DNA of 64,000 nt from NCBI GenBank assembly GCA_965116325.1, contig OZ220675.1:1116001-1180000 (forward strand), read 5' to 3'. Under the pieces are notes generated by a model. The model worked only from the letters and a program-made list of their open reading frames with translations, was not told the origin of the DNA and made no database searches. This document shows positions 52,466 to 59,632 of this stretch, one piece after another; the stretch's first letter is position 1; every line of letters begins with the position of its first letter. Source of the stretch: JAGWBF01 sp965116325 (GTDB taxonomy: Bacteria; Chloroflexota; Dehalococcoidia; Lucifugimonadales; JAGWBF01). The position numbers and the translations under genes were made by a program.

Positions 52466-54826
52466 ATGAACCTCGGAGAGTTCATCGACAAGTTCAAGGA
52501 GGCCATCGCCAGGAGGGTGGTGGAGTCCTACCCGCCGCTCTACCGGCCCTCGGAGAACGGCGGCATACTCCCTCGCCTGCTCCGCAGGCCCCTGGGGGCG
52601 CAGGCCGACGCCATCAAGGGCGCGGCCCTCTCCCTCGAAGCCCACCGGGGCACGACGGTCGTGGGAGAGATGGGCACCGGCAAGACCTTCATCGGAGCGG
52701 CCGCCGCGCACATGGCGGGCTTCAAGAGGGTGCTGGTGCTCTGCCCGCCTCACCTGGTGCCCAAGTGGAAGAGGGAGGTAGAGATGACGGTGCCTGGCGC
52801 ACGGGGCGTCGTCGTCACCTCCATCACCGACCTGGATAGGATCAGGTTCTCCATCGGGTCGGGGCCGCTGTTCGCGGTGATGAGCCGGGAGCGAGCCAAG
52901 CTGTCCTACCGCTGGATGCCCGCCGTCATTTACCGGTGGGCGACATCGAAGGGACGGCTCATCAGGGAGGAGGAGACTGGGGAGCCGTTCAAGGTCCCCT
53001 GCTGCCCCGACTGTACGGCGCAGATCGTCGACAAGGACGGGGTGCCCCTGACCCACAAGGACCTGAACCGCCGCAAGCACACCTGCGACGCCTGCAGCTC
53101 CCCGCTCTGGCAGGCCGACCGCTCCGGCCCGGCCCGCTACCCGCTGGCCGACTACGTGAAGCACCACATGAAGGGCTTCTTCGACCTGCTGGTCGGGGAT
53201 GAGGTCCACGAGTACAAGGCTCGTGGCTCGGCCCAGGGCATCGCCGCCGGCACCCTCGCGGAGGCGTGCGGCAAGTCCCTCAGCCTCACGGGGACCATGA
53301 TGGGAGGGTACAGCTCGACGCTGTTCCACCTCCTCTACCGGTTCTCGCCGGAGATTCGCACGGAGTTCGGGCGCTCCGACGAGCACCGCTGGATTCAGCG
53401 GTACGGCTTCGAGGAGGTCTCCATCGGCAAGGACGACGACGGCTTCGACGAGGACGGCCGCAACAGCAAGCGCCGCAAGTTCCGCAAGGTGGTGAGGGAG
53501 AAGCCGGGGCTGGTGCCCTCGGCGCTCTTCCACATCATCGGCAACACGATCTTCCTCAAGCTGTCCGACGTCGCCTCGGGCCTGCCCGACTACGACGAGC
53601 AGATCCTGGTGTCCAGCATGGACACGGAGGAGGACGCCACGGGCTACTCCCAGCGCAGCGCCTACGACACGGTGTTCAAGGAGTTGAAGGCGGAGCTGTC
53701 CAAGGCCCTGAAGGCCGGCTCCAAGCGGTTGCTGGCGACGTACCTCCAGACGCTGCTCGCCTACCCGGACGGATGCACACGAGGCGAGACGGTGTTCGAC
53801 CCCAGATCGGGCGACATCATCGTCGCCGTGCCTCCCCTCTCCGAGGAGAAGCTCTACCCCAAGGAGAAGGCGCTGGTCGACCTGGTGGCCGCCGAGCGCA
53901 TGGCGGGACGCCGGGTGCTGGTCTACGTCACCCACACGGGGACGCGGGACATCACCGGACGGATGGACGACATCCTGACCCGCCACGGGTTCCGGGTGGC
54001 GGTGATGAAGGCCGACGCCGTGGCCCCCGACAGGCGGGAGGCGTGGGTGGCCGACAAGATCAAGCAGGGCATCGACGTGCTGGTCTGCCACCCCCGGCTG
54101 GTGCAGACGGGCCTGGACCTGATCGACTTCCCGACCATCGTGTGGGATGAGGTCGATTACAGCACCTACGTCATGCGGCAGGCGTCCCGCCGCTCGTGGC
54201 GCATCGGGCAGACCCGCCCGGTCAAGGTCGTGTTCATGTCCTACAAGAACACTCTGCAGGCCGACGCCCTGAAGCTGGTGGCGAAGAAGCTGCAAAGCTC
54301 GCTGGCGGTGGAGGGTGAGCTGCCCGAGGACGGGCTGGCCGCCTACGGGGACGACGGGGACGACGTGATGATGGCCCTAGCCCGCAAGATCGTCAGCGGC
54401 GACGAAGACGAGGACGACGAGTCGATGGAGGAGGCGTTCGCCCAGGCCAGGGACGCCGAGGCGCAGGCCGAGGAGTACCTGGTGGATGACGGCTGGGAGG
54501 CCGTCGAGGTCGAGCCTGAGACCATAGCGGTCAACGGCAACGGCCACCACGCCAACAGCCTGCCCCGTACTGGATACGGGGGCCACGACGACCTGTTCGG
54601 CCCGATGGTCGAGCCGGCGGCGGTCCCCGTGAACGGCAACGGGGCCAACGGCTACCACCACGACGACGAGGCCGAAGAGCCGCAGCAGTCGCTGTTCTCC
54701 TGGGCCGAGTTCATGGCAGAGCCGGTCACGCCGAAGCGCCGCAACGGAAAGCCCCAGCCCGCAAGCCTCTCGATGTTCGAGTGGGCGCTGGAGCAGGAGA
54801 GGGAGACGGTCGGCGCGGGACGCTAG
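52466..54826 (+). CDS. SNF2-type helicase/translocase
   Basis: 786 residues from ATG 52466, with AAAGGAG upstream. Motif I is GEMGTGKTF (about 70), motif Ia VLVLCPPHLVPKWKREV, and motif II GDEVHEY (about 246; D-E-V-H). A four-cysteine insertion lies between them (CCPDC ... CDAC, about 181-215). The second RecA-like lobe has VLVYVTHTGTRD, VLVCHPRLVQTGLDL and motif VI RQASRRSWRIGQTRPVKVV (about 573-590), the SNF2 signature. The C-terminal 130 residues are acidic and disordered. It probably remodels or translocates on dsDNA for replication or protection of the element. It immediately precedes the PRTRC-type cassette. Confidence 0.9.
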   Translation: MNLGEFIDKFKEAIARRVVESYPPLYRPSENGGILPRLLRRPLGAQADAIKGAALSLEAHRGTTVVGEMGTGKTFIGAAAAHMAGFKRVLVLCPPHLVPKWKREVEMTVPGARGVVVTSITDLDRIRFSIGSGPLFAVMSRERAKLSYRWMPAVIYRWATSKGRLIREEETGEPFKVPCCPDCTAQIVDKDGVPLTHKDLNRRKHTCDACSSPLWQADRSGPARYPLADYVKHHMKGFFDLLVGDEVHEYKARGSAQGIAAGTLAEACGKSLSLTGTMMGGYSSTLFHLLYRFSPEIRTEFGRSDEHRWIQRYGFEEVSIGKDDDGFDEDGRNSKRRKFRKVVREKPGLVPSALFHIIGNTIFLKLSDVASGLPDYDEQILVSSMDTEEDATGYSQRSAYDTVFKELKAELSKALKAGSKRLLATYLQTLLAYPDGCTRGETVFDPRSGDIIVAVPPLSEEKLYPKEKALVDLVAAERMAGRRVLVYVTHTGTRDITGRMDDILTRHGFRVAVMKADAVAPDRREAWVADKIKQGIDVLVCHPRLVQTGLDLIDFPTIVWDEVDYSTYVMRQASRRSWRIGQTRPVKVVFMSYKNTLQADALKLVAKKLQSSLAVEGELPEDGLAAYGDDGDDVMMALARKIVSGDEDEDDESMEEAFAQARDAEAQAEEYLVDDGWEAVEVEPETIAVNGNGHHANSLPRTGYGGHDDLFGPMVEPAAVPVNGNGANGYHHDDEAEEPQQSLFSWAEFMAEPVTPKRRNGKPQPASLSMFEWALEQERETVGAGR

Positions 54827-54837
54827 GCCGCAGTTCA

Positions 54838-54877
54838 CGGGGAGGGGCCGTCGCCAGAGAGCGACGTCCCCTCCCCG
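54838..54877 (+). other. Intergenic GC-rich hairpin 6 (strongest)
   Basis: Arms CGGGGAGGGGCCGTCGC (54838-54854) and GCGACGTCCCCTCCCCG (54861-54877) pair with one mismatch around a 6-base loop (CAGAGA). It separates the helicase gene from the Ub-like gene. Confidence 0.8.
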
Positions 54878-54921
54878 CAGACGGCAACGCAGCAAGACGA
54901 GTCACGAAAGGAGACCAAGAA

Positions 54922-55122
54922 ATGGCAAGAGTATTCGTATACGACGACCGCGAGTTCCCGGACCCCGACCCGGAGATGACCGTCGACCAGGTGAAGGGAA
55001 CCCTCGCCGATTTCTACGGCGAGATCGCCAACGCCTCGGTCAAGGAGACCAAGAGGGGTGACGACACCATCTACGAGTTCCAGCGCAGGGTGGGCACCAA
55101 GGGGGCCTTCGCTCGCAGCTAA
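54922..55122 (+). CDS. PRTRC protein C: ubiquitin-like beta-grasp protein
   Basis: 66 residues from ATG 54922 (AAAGGAG upstream). VFVYDDREFPDPDPEMTVDQ followed by VKGTLADFYGEIANASV then YEFQRRVGTKG fits PRTRC-C: an F-x-Y-D/N-G-like opening, L/F-PDPDP, a central helix, and a closing strand ending in GTKG. The family is thought to have a ubiquitin-like beta-grasp fold. As I recall, relatives end at G-T-K-G. Here G61 is followed by AFARS (62-66), like the propeptide of a ubiquitin precursor that a JAMM protease could remove. It would then be activated by the E1 at 57527. The target is unknown. Confidence 0.85.
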   Translation: MARVFVYDDREFPDPDPEMTVDQVKGTLADFYGEIANASVKETKRGDDTIYEFQRRVGTKGAFARS

Positions 55123-55135
55123 AGGAGGGCATCCG

Positions 55136-55366
55136 ATGGACACCCGCACCTTCGCGGGTCTGCTGGCGGCGACCCCACCAACGGCCCTGCGCATCATCGA
55201 GCTCACGGCGGAGCTCACACGGCCCGACGGCTCCCTCGACCTGGAAGCCGCGGCCGCACGTCAGCCGGAGGTGGAGGCGGCCTGCGCCCAGGCCCAGGAC
55301 TACGCCTCGACCACCGAACGCCTCCTGGAGGCCATTCGATGGAAGCTGCGGCCCCGCCGCTCCTGA
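55136..55366 (+). CDS. Small unknown protein in the PRTRC cassette
   Basis: 76 residues from ATG 55136, with AAAGGAGG 5 bp upstream. MDTRTFAGLLAATPPTALRI followed by IELTAELTRPDGSLDLEAAA is helical; a second helix follows (VEAACAQAQDYASTTERLLE). It has no family I recognise. It lies 13 bp after the Ub-like gene, and the next gene begins inside its end (28-bp overlap). Tight packing between known PRTRC members suggests it belongs to the same complex. Confidence 0.65.
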   Translation: MDTRTFAGLLAATPPTALRIIELTAELTRPDGSLDLEAAAARQPEVEAACAQAQDYASTTERLLEAIRWKLRPRRS

Positions 55367-56256
55367 GCGGGCTTCCGGAGCTGCTCCTGCGGCGTCCGCC
55401 GTCGCTGCGGGAGATGGTCACCATCGTCGGATACGCCGACGACTACGCATGGTTCACGGGCCTTGTGCGCCACATCTTCCCGCAGGAGGCGGAGGAGACG
55501 CTCTCGGCCCCGGACGTGCGCACCAAGGTGGAGCGGTTCTCCCGGCTCTTTGCCGAGCGGCACTTCCCCCTTTATTCCCCCTATTTCGAGTTCTTTCTCG
55601 AAGACGGGGATGAGCCGTCGTGGACGTGGCTCAGGAGGGGCATCCCCTTCGACCTGATGGGTTTCGGCTACGACGGGGTCCACGAGCTGTGGAACGGCTA
55701 CCGGGACGGCATCTCGGCCCAGCTCCTGCTGGTCAAACCTCCGGACTCCTTCTACGGGGAGTCCGACGAGATACGGGTGGCCTGGCTGGAGTCGGCCTCC
55801 GAGCACATCCCCAAGGAGACCCTGGAGAGGATTCCCCAGGGCGGCATACCCGTCGAGGCCCTTACCGAAATGGTGAAGGACACGAGGTTCGAGGGGGCGG
55901 CGCAGGCCGCCTCCTGGGTCTTCGGCGAGACGGGCAACTTCTTCCTCGACCACTGCTATGAGGACGGCTCCTACGACGGCTTCGCCGACCCGTGGGATGA
56001 CGAGATCATCGCCGAAGGCACGGCGGAGTGGCGCAGGGCCAAGGCCCTCATGGACTCGGTCTGCAACCTGGCCGAGTGGCTGGAGGAGGACCTTCCGACA
56101 CGCTTCACAGAGATGCTGGACGACATCCTGCCCCGTGTCACGGAGCAGCAACAAGGAAAGGAGGACAGCGACCATGACCACCGAAGTGGAAAAGACCGAG
56201 TGGTCCCTGCCGGGCGCGGAGAACATGCCCAGGGACCAGCTCAAGTTGCAGCTTGA
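55339..56256 (+). CDS. Unknown 305-residue protein in the PRTRC cassette
   Basis: ATG 55339 has GGAGG seven bases upstream and overlaps the previous gene by 28 bp. The middle contains LRRGIPFDLMGFGYDGVHEL and LLLVKPPDSFYGESDEIRVA, and later AQAASWVFGETGNFFLDHCY and EDGSYDGFADPWDDEIIAEG. The last 30 residues are read from the start of the next gene (83-bp overlap) and are probably not functional. No catalytic pattern is clear. It is not one of the standard PRTRC proteins I recall, and may be a lineage-specific substrate-recognition part. This is inference from position. Confidence 0.7.
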   Translation: MEAAAPPLLSGLPELLLRRPPSLREMVTIVGYADDYAWFTGLVRHIFPQEAEETLSAPDVRTKVERFSRLFAERHFPLYSPYFEFFLEDGDEPSWTWLRRGIPFDLMGFGYDGVHELWNGYRDGISAQLLLVKPPDSFYGESDEIRVAWLESASEHIPKETLERIPQGGIPVEALTEMVKDTRFEGAAQAASWVFGETGNFFLDHCYEDGSYDGFADPWDDEIIAEGTAEWRRAKALMDSVCNLAEWLEEDLPTRFTEMLDDILPRVTEQQQGKEDSDHDHRSGKDRVVPAGRGEHAQGPAQVAA

Positions 56257-56881
56257 GGTCTACAAGGAAACCATCCTGCTCAGGGGCTTCGAGGGCGACA
56301 CCGACTGGGTGAGGTCCGTCTCGGCGGACGAGATCGCCAACGTGTTCATCCAGCACCTGGGGGCCTCCTCGGGCCTGCTGCCCCGGGAGGCTCTCTGGTG
56401 GAACCAGGGCGAGACCGGGCAGGTGGTGGCCCTGTGGAGGCCGCCGCAGGTCTGGCCGGTTGCCCTGCAACGGGAGGCGTTCAAGCCCCCCGCACGGCTC
56501 CGGCTTCCCATGCCGGCGCTGGTCTTCGTCTGCTCGCCGGGCCGCGCCCCGTGGGTCTACGCCGCCAAGGAGCGGCCGGCGGACCCCGACCAGATGCTCT
56601 ACAAGATGCCCGCCTTCAACGTCTTCCGGGACGGGCGGGTCTGCCCCGGGAGCCACAAGTTCCCGGAGGAGGTCGGACTCATACCGGAGTCCTTCTTCCA
56701 GTCCTACTTCTCGGGCACCGGGGACAGCAAGGAGCGGTCGAGGAAGCATCCCGACAACCTGCACGCCCTATGGGAGGAGATAGATGGAAAGACTGATTAC
56801 CCGATTGAGGACCTGGTTCCCCAGTGCACGGTGGCCCAGGCCATCGCGGCCTCCCAGGGGAGGCGGCTTGGCTACCGCTAG
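56174..56881 (+). CDS. PRTRC protein B: E2-like conjugating-enzyme candidate
   Basis: 235 residues from ATG 56174 (AAGGAGGACAGC upstream), inside the end of the previous gene. The centre matches PRTRC-B as I recall it: SSGLLPREALWW, LRLPMPALVFVCSPG, then MPAFNVFRDGRVCPG. The last segment resembles the active-site strand of ubiquitin E2 enzymes (H-P-N-V-Y-x-D-G-x-V-C). That makes C157 the candidate thioester cysteine. The N-terminal half (to about 55) is helical, as in E2. It would accept the Ub-like protein from the E1 and pass it on. Its end overlaps the JAMM gene by 98 bp. The E2 role is a strong inference from motif and neighbours. Confidence 0.8.
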   Translation: MTTEVEKTEWSLPGAENMPRDQLKLQLEVYKETILLRGFEGDTDWVRSVSADEIANVFIQHLGASSGLLPREALWWNQGETGQVVALWRPPQVWPVALQREAFKPPARLRLPMPALVFVCSPGRAPWVYAAKERPADPDQMLYKMPAFNVFRDGRVCPGSHKFPEEVGLIPESFFQSYFSGTGDSKERSRKHPDNLHALWEEIDGKTDYPIEDLVPQCTVAQAIAASQGRRLGYR

Positions 56882-57575
56882 CGGCGGGCCTGCCGCAACC
56901 GACAGCCCGAAGCCGGTCGGCTACCTGGTCAATCACAGGGACGGGCTGACCGGCGCCCACGGCATCGGTTTCGACTACGTGCTCGGATCGGGCGGGCTCT
57001 ACGTCCAGTCCGAGAGCGCACACCTGACGGCGAGGATTCTCGTCGCACCATGCGAGGTTCGAGGGCTCGCTCCCGTGACCGAGAAGTTGGAGCTTGCGAA
57101 CGGCCCCATCCCGGCAAGGCTCTTCGAGGTCGGACTGCGCTGGTTCCGGGACGACCCCCACACCGAGCGGTTCTTCGCCGTGCGGTGGGACGGGCGCTCC
57201 TACCGGCTGATGGTGCCCGAACAGGAGGGGACGGCCACTCGGCTCAAGTACACGCCGCCCCCAGGGGTGGTCGCCGAGTTCCACTCCCACGGAAGCTCCC
57301 GCGCCTTCTTCTCGAAGACCGACGACGAAGACGAGCAGGGGTTCCGCGTGTACGGCGTCGTGGGACGCCTCGACGACCCCGAGCCGGAACTGAGCCTCCG
57401 GGTGGGCGTCTACGGCCACTTCGCCCCGGTGGACTGGCCGCAGGTCTTCGACGGCCCGCGCCCCGGCCTCCGGCTGGTGGGTGAAGAGCCGGAATCGACC
57501 GATGAAATCGCAAAGGAGGTGATCGAATGCCTTACCGCCTGGACAACGCGTTCCTGCTGGACAACCCCTGGATAA
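56784..57575 (+). CDS. PRTRC protein A: JAMM (JAB/MPN) metallopeptidase
   Basis: 263 residues from ATG 56784 (GGAGGAG 6 bp before). A TTG at 56868 with its own site would shorten it by 28 residues and avoid most of the overlap. EKLELANGPIPARLFEVGL is a PRTRC-A motif. The zinc site is H167-S-H169-x7-S177-x2-D180 (FHSHGSSRAFFSKTDDEDEQ), an intact JAMM motif followed by YGVVGRLDDPEPEL. JAMM enzymes cut isopeptide or peptide bonds after a Ub-like C-terminus. It can be expected to trim the five extra residues of the Ub-like protein and to reverse conjugation. It overlaps the B gene and the E1 gene (49 bp). Confidence 0.88.
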   Translation: MERLITRLRTWFPSARWPRPSRPPRGGGLATASGGPAATDSPKPVGYLVNHRDGLTGAHGIGFDYVLGSGGLYVQSESAHLTARILVAPCEVRGLAPVTEKLELANGPIPARLFEVGLRWFRDDPHTERFFAVRWDGRSYRLMVPEQEGTATRLKYTPPPGVVAEFHSHGSSRAFFSKTDDEDEQGFRVYGVVGRLDDPEPELSLRVGVYGHFAPVDWPQVFDGPRPGLRLVGEEPESTDEIAKEVIECLTAWTTRSCWTTPG

Positions 57576-58327
57576 CGGTGGTCGGCTGCGGCGGGACCGG
57601 CGGCTTCGTCGCCGAGGGTCTCTGCCGTCTCTTCCAGGGGCGGGAAGCCAGAATCGTCCTGGTCGACCACGACAGGGTGGAGCCCCACAACCTGCTGCGC
57701 CAGAACTTCTACGCGGAGGACGTGGGCAAGTTCAAGTCCCAGGCCCTCGCCGACCGGCTGGCGAAAGCCTACAACAGACCCGTGGGCTACTCTGTCTACC
57801 CCTTCAAGGAGTACGACGAACGACCGAACGGACCCGTCTACCCCGGCCTGATCGACTATGGAGAGTCCCTCATCATCGGCTGCGCCGACAACGCCCTGGC
57901 GAGAAAAGCGATGGCCGAGTGCCTGCCGGGACACCCCGCCCGCTGGCTTATCGACGCGGGCAACGACACCAACTGGGGACAGGTCCTCGTGGGCAACGTC
58001 TCCGGCCGGGTGGACTGGGAGGAGCCCCCGTTCGAGGACGATACCTGCTACCTGGCCCCCGCGCCCACGCTCCAGCGCCCCGACCTGCTGACGGCGGTGT
58101 CGACGAGGCCGCCCGACGTGGACTGCGCCGCAGCCCTCGACCTCACCGACCAGGACCCGACCATCAACCAGATGATGGCGTCGCTGGTGCTACAGGTTGT
58201 CCGCCGCATGGTGGCGGGCACCTGCCCCTTCATGGCCCTCTACCTGGACATGGACCTGGGCACGGTCACACCCACCTACGTCACCCCGGAGGTGGTGGAA
58301 CGGACGGTGGGGACCTACGTCGAGTGA
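57527..58327 (+). CDS. PRTRC ThiF-type E1 activating enzyme
   Basis: 266 residues from ATG 57527, with AAGGAGGT upstream. The Rossmann-type ATP site is VVGCGGTGGFVAEGL (G20-G25). Next are VLVDHDRVEPHNLLRQNF, carrying the acidic residue plus N, R and Q that grip ATP, and KSQALADRL. LIIGCADNALARKAM and LIDAGND continue the fold. Cysteines that might form the thioester are in DDTCYLAP and PDVDCAAAL. It activates the C-terminal Gly of the Ub-like protein by adenylation. It lies directly after the JAMM gene and 49 bp before a DUF2958-like gene. Confidence 0.92.
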   Translation: MPYRLDNAFLLDNPWITVVGCGGTGGFVAEGLCRLFQGREARIVLVDHDRVEPHNLLRQNFYAEDVGKFKSQALADRLAKAYNRPVGYSVYPFKEYDERPNGPVYPGLIDYGESLIIGCADNALARKAMAECLPGHPARWLIDAGNDTNWGQVLVGNVSGRVDWEEPPFEDDTCYLAPAPTLQRPDLLTAVSTRPPDVDCAAALDLTDQDPTINQMMASLVLQVVRRMVAGTCPFMALYLDMDLGTVTPTYVTPEVVERTVGTYVE

Positions 58328-58376
58328 TCGGCGCTCGCGAACACAGTCTGAGAACCGAACAAGGAAGGAGAAACCC

Positions 58377-58769
58377 ATGTCTGACAAGAACGGAAGCATA
58401 ACGACAACGCCCATGTGGCAGGACAAGCACAGCGGCCTGCGCAGGCACAAGCTGATGACGAAGGAGCTCGGGGAGAAGATCCCCGGCCTCTACGCCAACG
58501 AGAACGTCAAGGACTACGACTCCGTCGTCGCCCACGTCAAGCTGTTCTCGCCCTACGCCAACTGGACCTGGTACATCACCGAGTGGAACGCCGAGACCGG
58601 CGAGTGCTTCGGCCTCGTGCAGGGGTTCGAGGAGGAGCTGGGCTACTTCGACCTCACCGAGATGGCTGAGGTGACCGTGCTCGGCGGCGTCCCCGCCGTG
58701 GAGCGCGACCTCTACTGGGAGCCGACGACCCTGGGCGAGATCAAGAGGCAGTCGCGGATGGCGGCGTAG
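58377..58769 (+). CDS. DUF2958-family protein
   Basis: 130 residues from ATG 58377 (AAGGAAGGAG upstream). The body KLMTKELGEKIPGLYANENV, VKLFSPYANWTWYITEWN, GECFGLVQGFEEELGYFDLT then EM, and VERDLYWEPTTLGEIK are the standard stretches of DUF2958, a family of small proteins on plasmids and integrative elements. The function is unknown. It is commonly found near PRTRC cassettes and plasmid replication genes, which matches here. A short N-terminal extension (MSDKNGSITTTPMWQDK) is extra. Confidence 0.85.
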   Translation: MSDKNGSITTTPMWQDKHSGLRRHKLMTKELGEKIPGLYANENVKDYDSVVAHVKLFSPYANWTWYITEWNAETGECFGLVQGFEEELGYFDLTEMAEVTVLGGVPAVERDLYWEPTTLGEIKRQSRMAA

Positions 58770-58806
58770 CCAGGGGAGATGAACCATATAAGGAAAGGAG
58801 AAGACC

Positions 58807-59310
58807 ATGCCGGACGAGAACGGAACAGAGACAAAGCGCACCAACGCGCCGAGCGCCGACGACAGTCTCTTCGGCGACTCGGCGGACGACACGCCCGCTG
58901 CGATCGTTGAGGAGCAGGACGCCGACAAGGAGGGCGAACAGGACGGGCAGGATGCCGGCGACGCCGGGGAAGCTGGTGAGGCCGAGGCGGAGGCCACCCC
59001 ATCCGATGAGTTGAAGGTCGTCGTCTCCATGAAAGGAGACAGGGCCACCATCGGCGTGCAGCAGCCCTCGTCGGACCCGCACATCGAGTCCTTCGACACC
59101 AACGCCCTGTCCGAACTGGGGCAGGAAGTCGCGGCGGTGATTGAGAGGGCCAGGGCGAAGTGGGAGGACAACCCGAAGCACCCCGCCTACGAGCGGCCCG
59201 CGCCCCCGGCCAAGCGTCGCAACAACCGGCGCCAGCAGGGGGCGGCCCAGGACGCAGCCACGGAGAGCCAGGAAGCCGATACGCAACAGCAGACGCTGAG
59301 ACTATTCTAG
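58807..59310 (+). CDS. PRTRC protein E-like acidic protein (tentative)
   Basis: 167 residues from ATG 58807 (AAAGGAG upstream). The first 65 residues are acidic and disordered. A small folded part (about 66-125) runs DELKVVVSMKGDRATIGVQQ, SSDPHIESFDTNALSELGQE and VAAVIERARAKWED. It resembles the strand-plus-helix core of PRTRC-E, but the match is weak. The C-terminus is basic (PPAKRRNNRRQQGAA) and ends TLRLF, similar to SSB-type tips. It is the last gene of the rightward operon. Alternative: an unrelated SSB-like or partner-binding protein. Confidence 0.5.
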   Translation: MPDENGTETKRTNAPSADDSLFGDSADDTPAAIVEEQDADKEGEQDGQDAGDAGEAGEAEAEATPSDELKVVVSMKGDRATIGVQQPSSDPHIESFDTNALSELGQEVAAVIERARAKWEDNPKHPAYERPAPPAKRRNNRRQQGAAQDAATESQEADTQQQTLRLF

Positions 59311-59335
59311 GCTGAGACGCTAGGGCGCAATACAC

Positions 59336-59370
59336 GGGGGAAGGATGCCGAATGGCGGTGTCCTTCCCCC
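59336..59370 (+). terminator. Hairpin at the end of the rightward operon (hairpin 7)
   Basis: GGGGGAAGGA (59336-59345) pairs exactly with TCCTTCCCCC (59361-59370); inner bases TGCC/GGCG extend it partly. It follows the last gene by 26 bp. There is no T-run. Confidence 0.65.
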
Positions 59371-59375
59371 GCCGT

Positions 59376-59450
59376 CCATGTATGCGGCCCTATTTGCGTT
59401 TAAGGGGATGGCATTCCCTGGACGCCTATGTATGGGGCTTTTTCGCGTTT
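59376..59450 (+). repeat. Imperfect direct repeats near the right end
   Basis: CCATGTATGCGGCCCTATTT at 59376 and CCTATGTATGGGGCTTTTTC at 59425 share a common pattern (C-x-TATG-x-GG...T-x-GCGTTT) 49 bp apart. They could be recombinase-binding or end repeats. Confidence 0.4.
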
Positions 59451-59632
59451 CAGGCCTCTGCGCCAGCCGTGTTCCGTGCTCCCCGCAAGCTCCGGCAGCG
59501 CCGTTGGGTGGAGTAGCTGGGCAAGGGAAGGTTGGACGGGAACGACGTGTTGACCATTAGGGCCGGAATACGTAGTTCATCAACCGTAGCGGAGAGAAGG
59601 TTTCGCCCCCAGAGATAGACGAGGTGCTTGCT

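Larger units (their letters stand above)
59311..59632. other. 322-bp gene-free end region of the mobile element
   Basis: The rightward operon stops at 59310 and the leftward host genes stop at 59633, so both converge here. It holds a strong hairpin (59336-59370) and two imperfect direct repeats (59376-59401, 59425-59450). It is the most likely place for the right attachment site, but no sequence shared with the integrase end was found by eye. Confidence 0.5.

Noticed and set aside
59345..59560. A 71-codon plus-strand frame after the rightward operon
   Set aside because: It starts inside the terminator hairpin, has no ribosome site and spans the direct repeats; composition is not coding-like.
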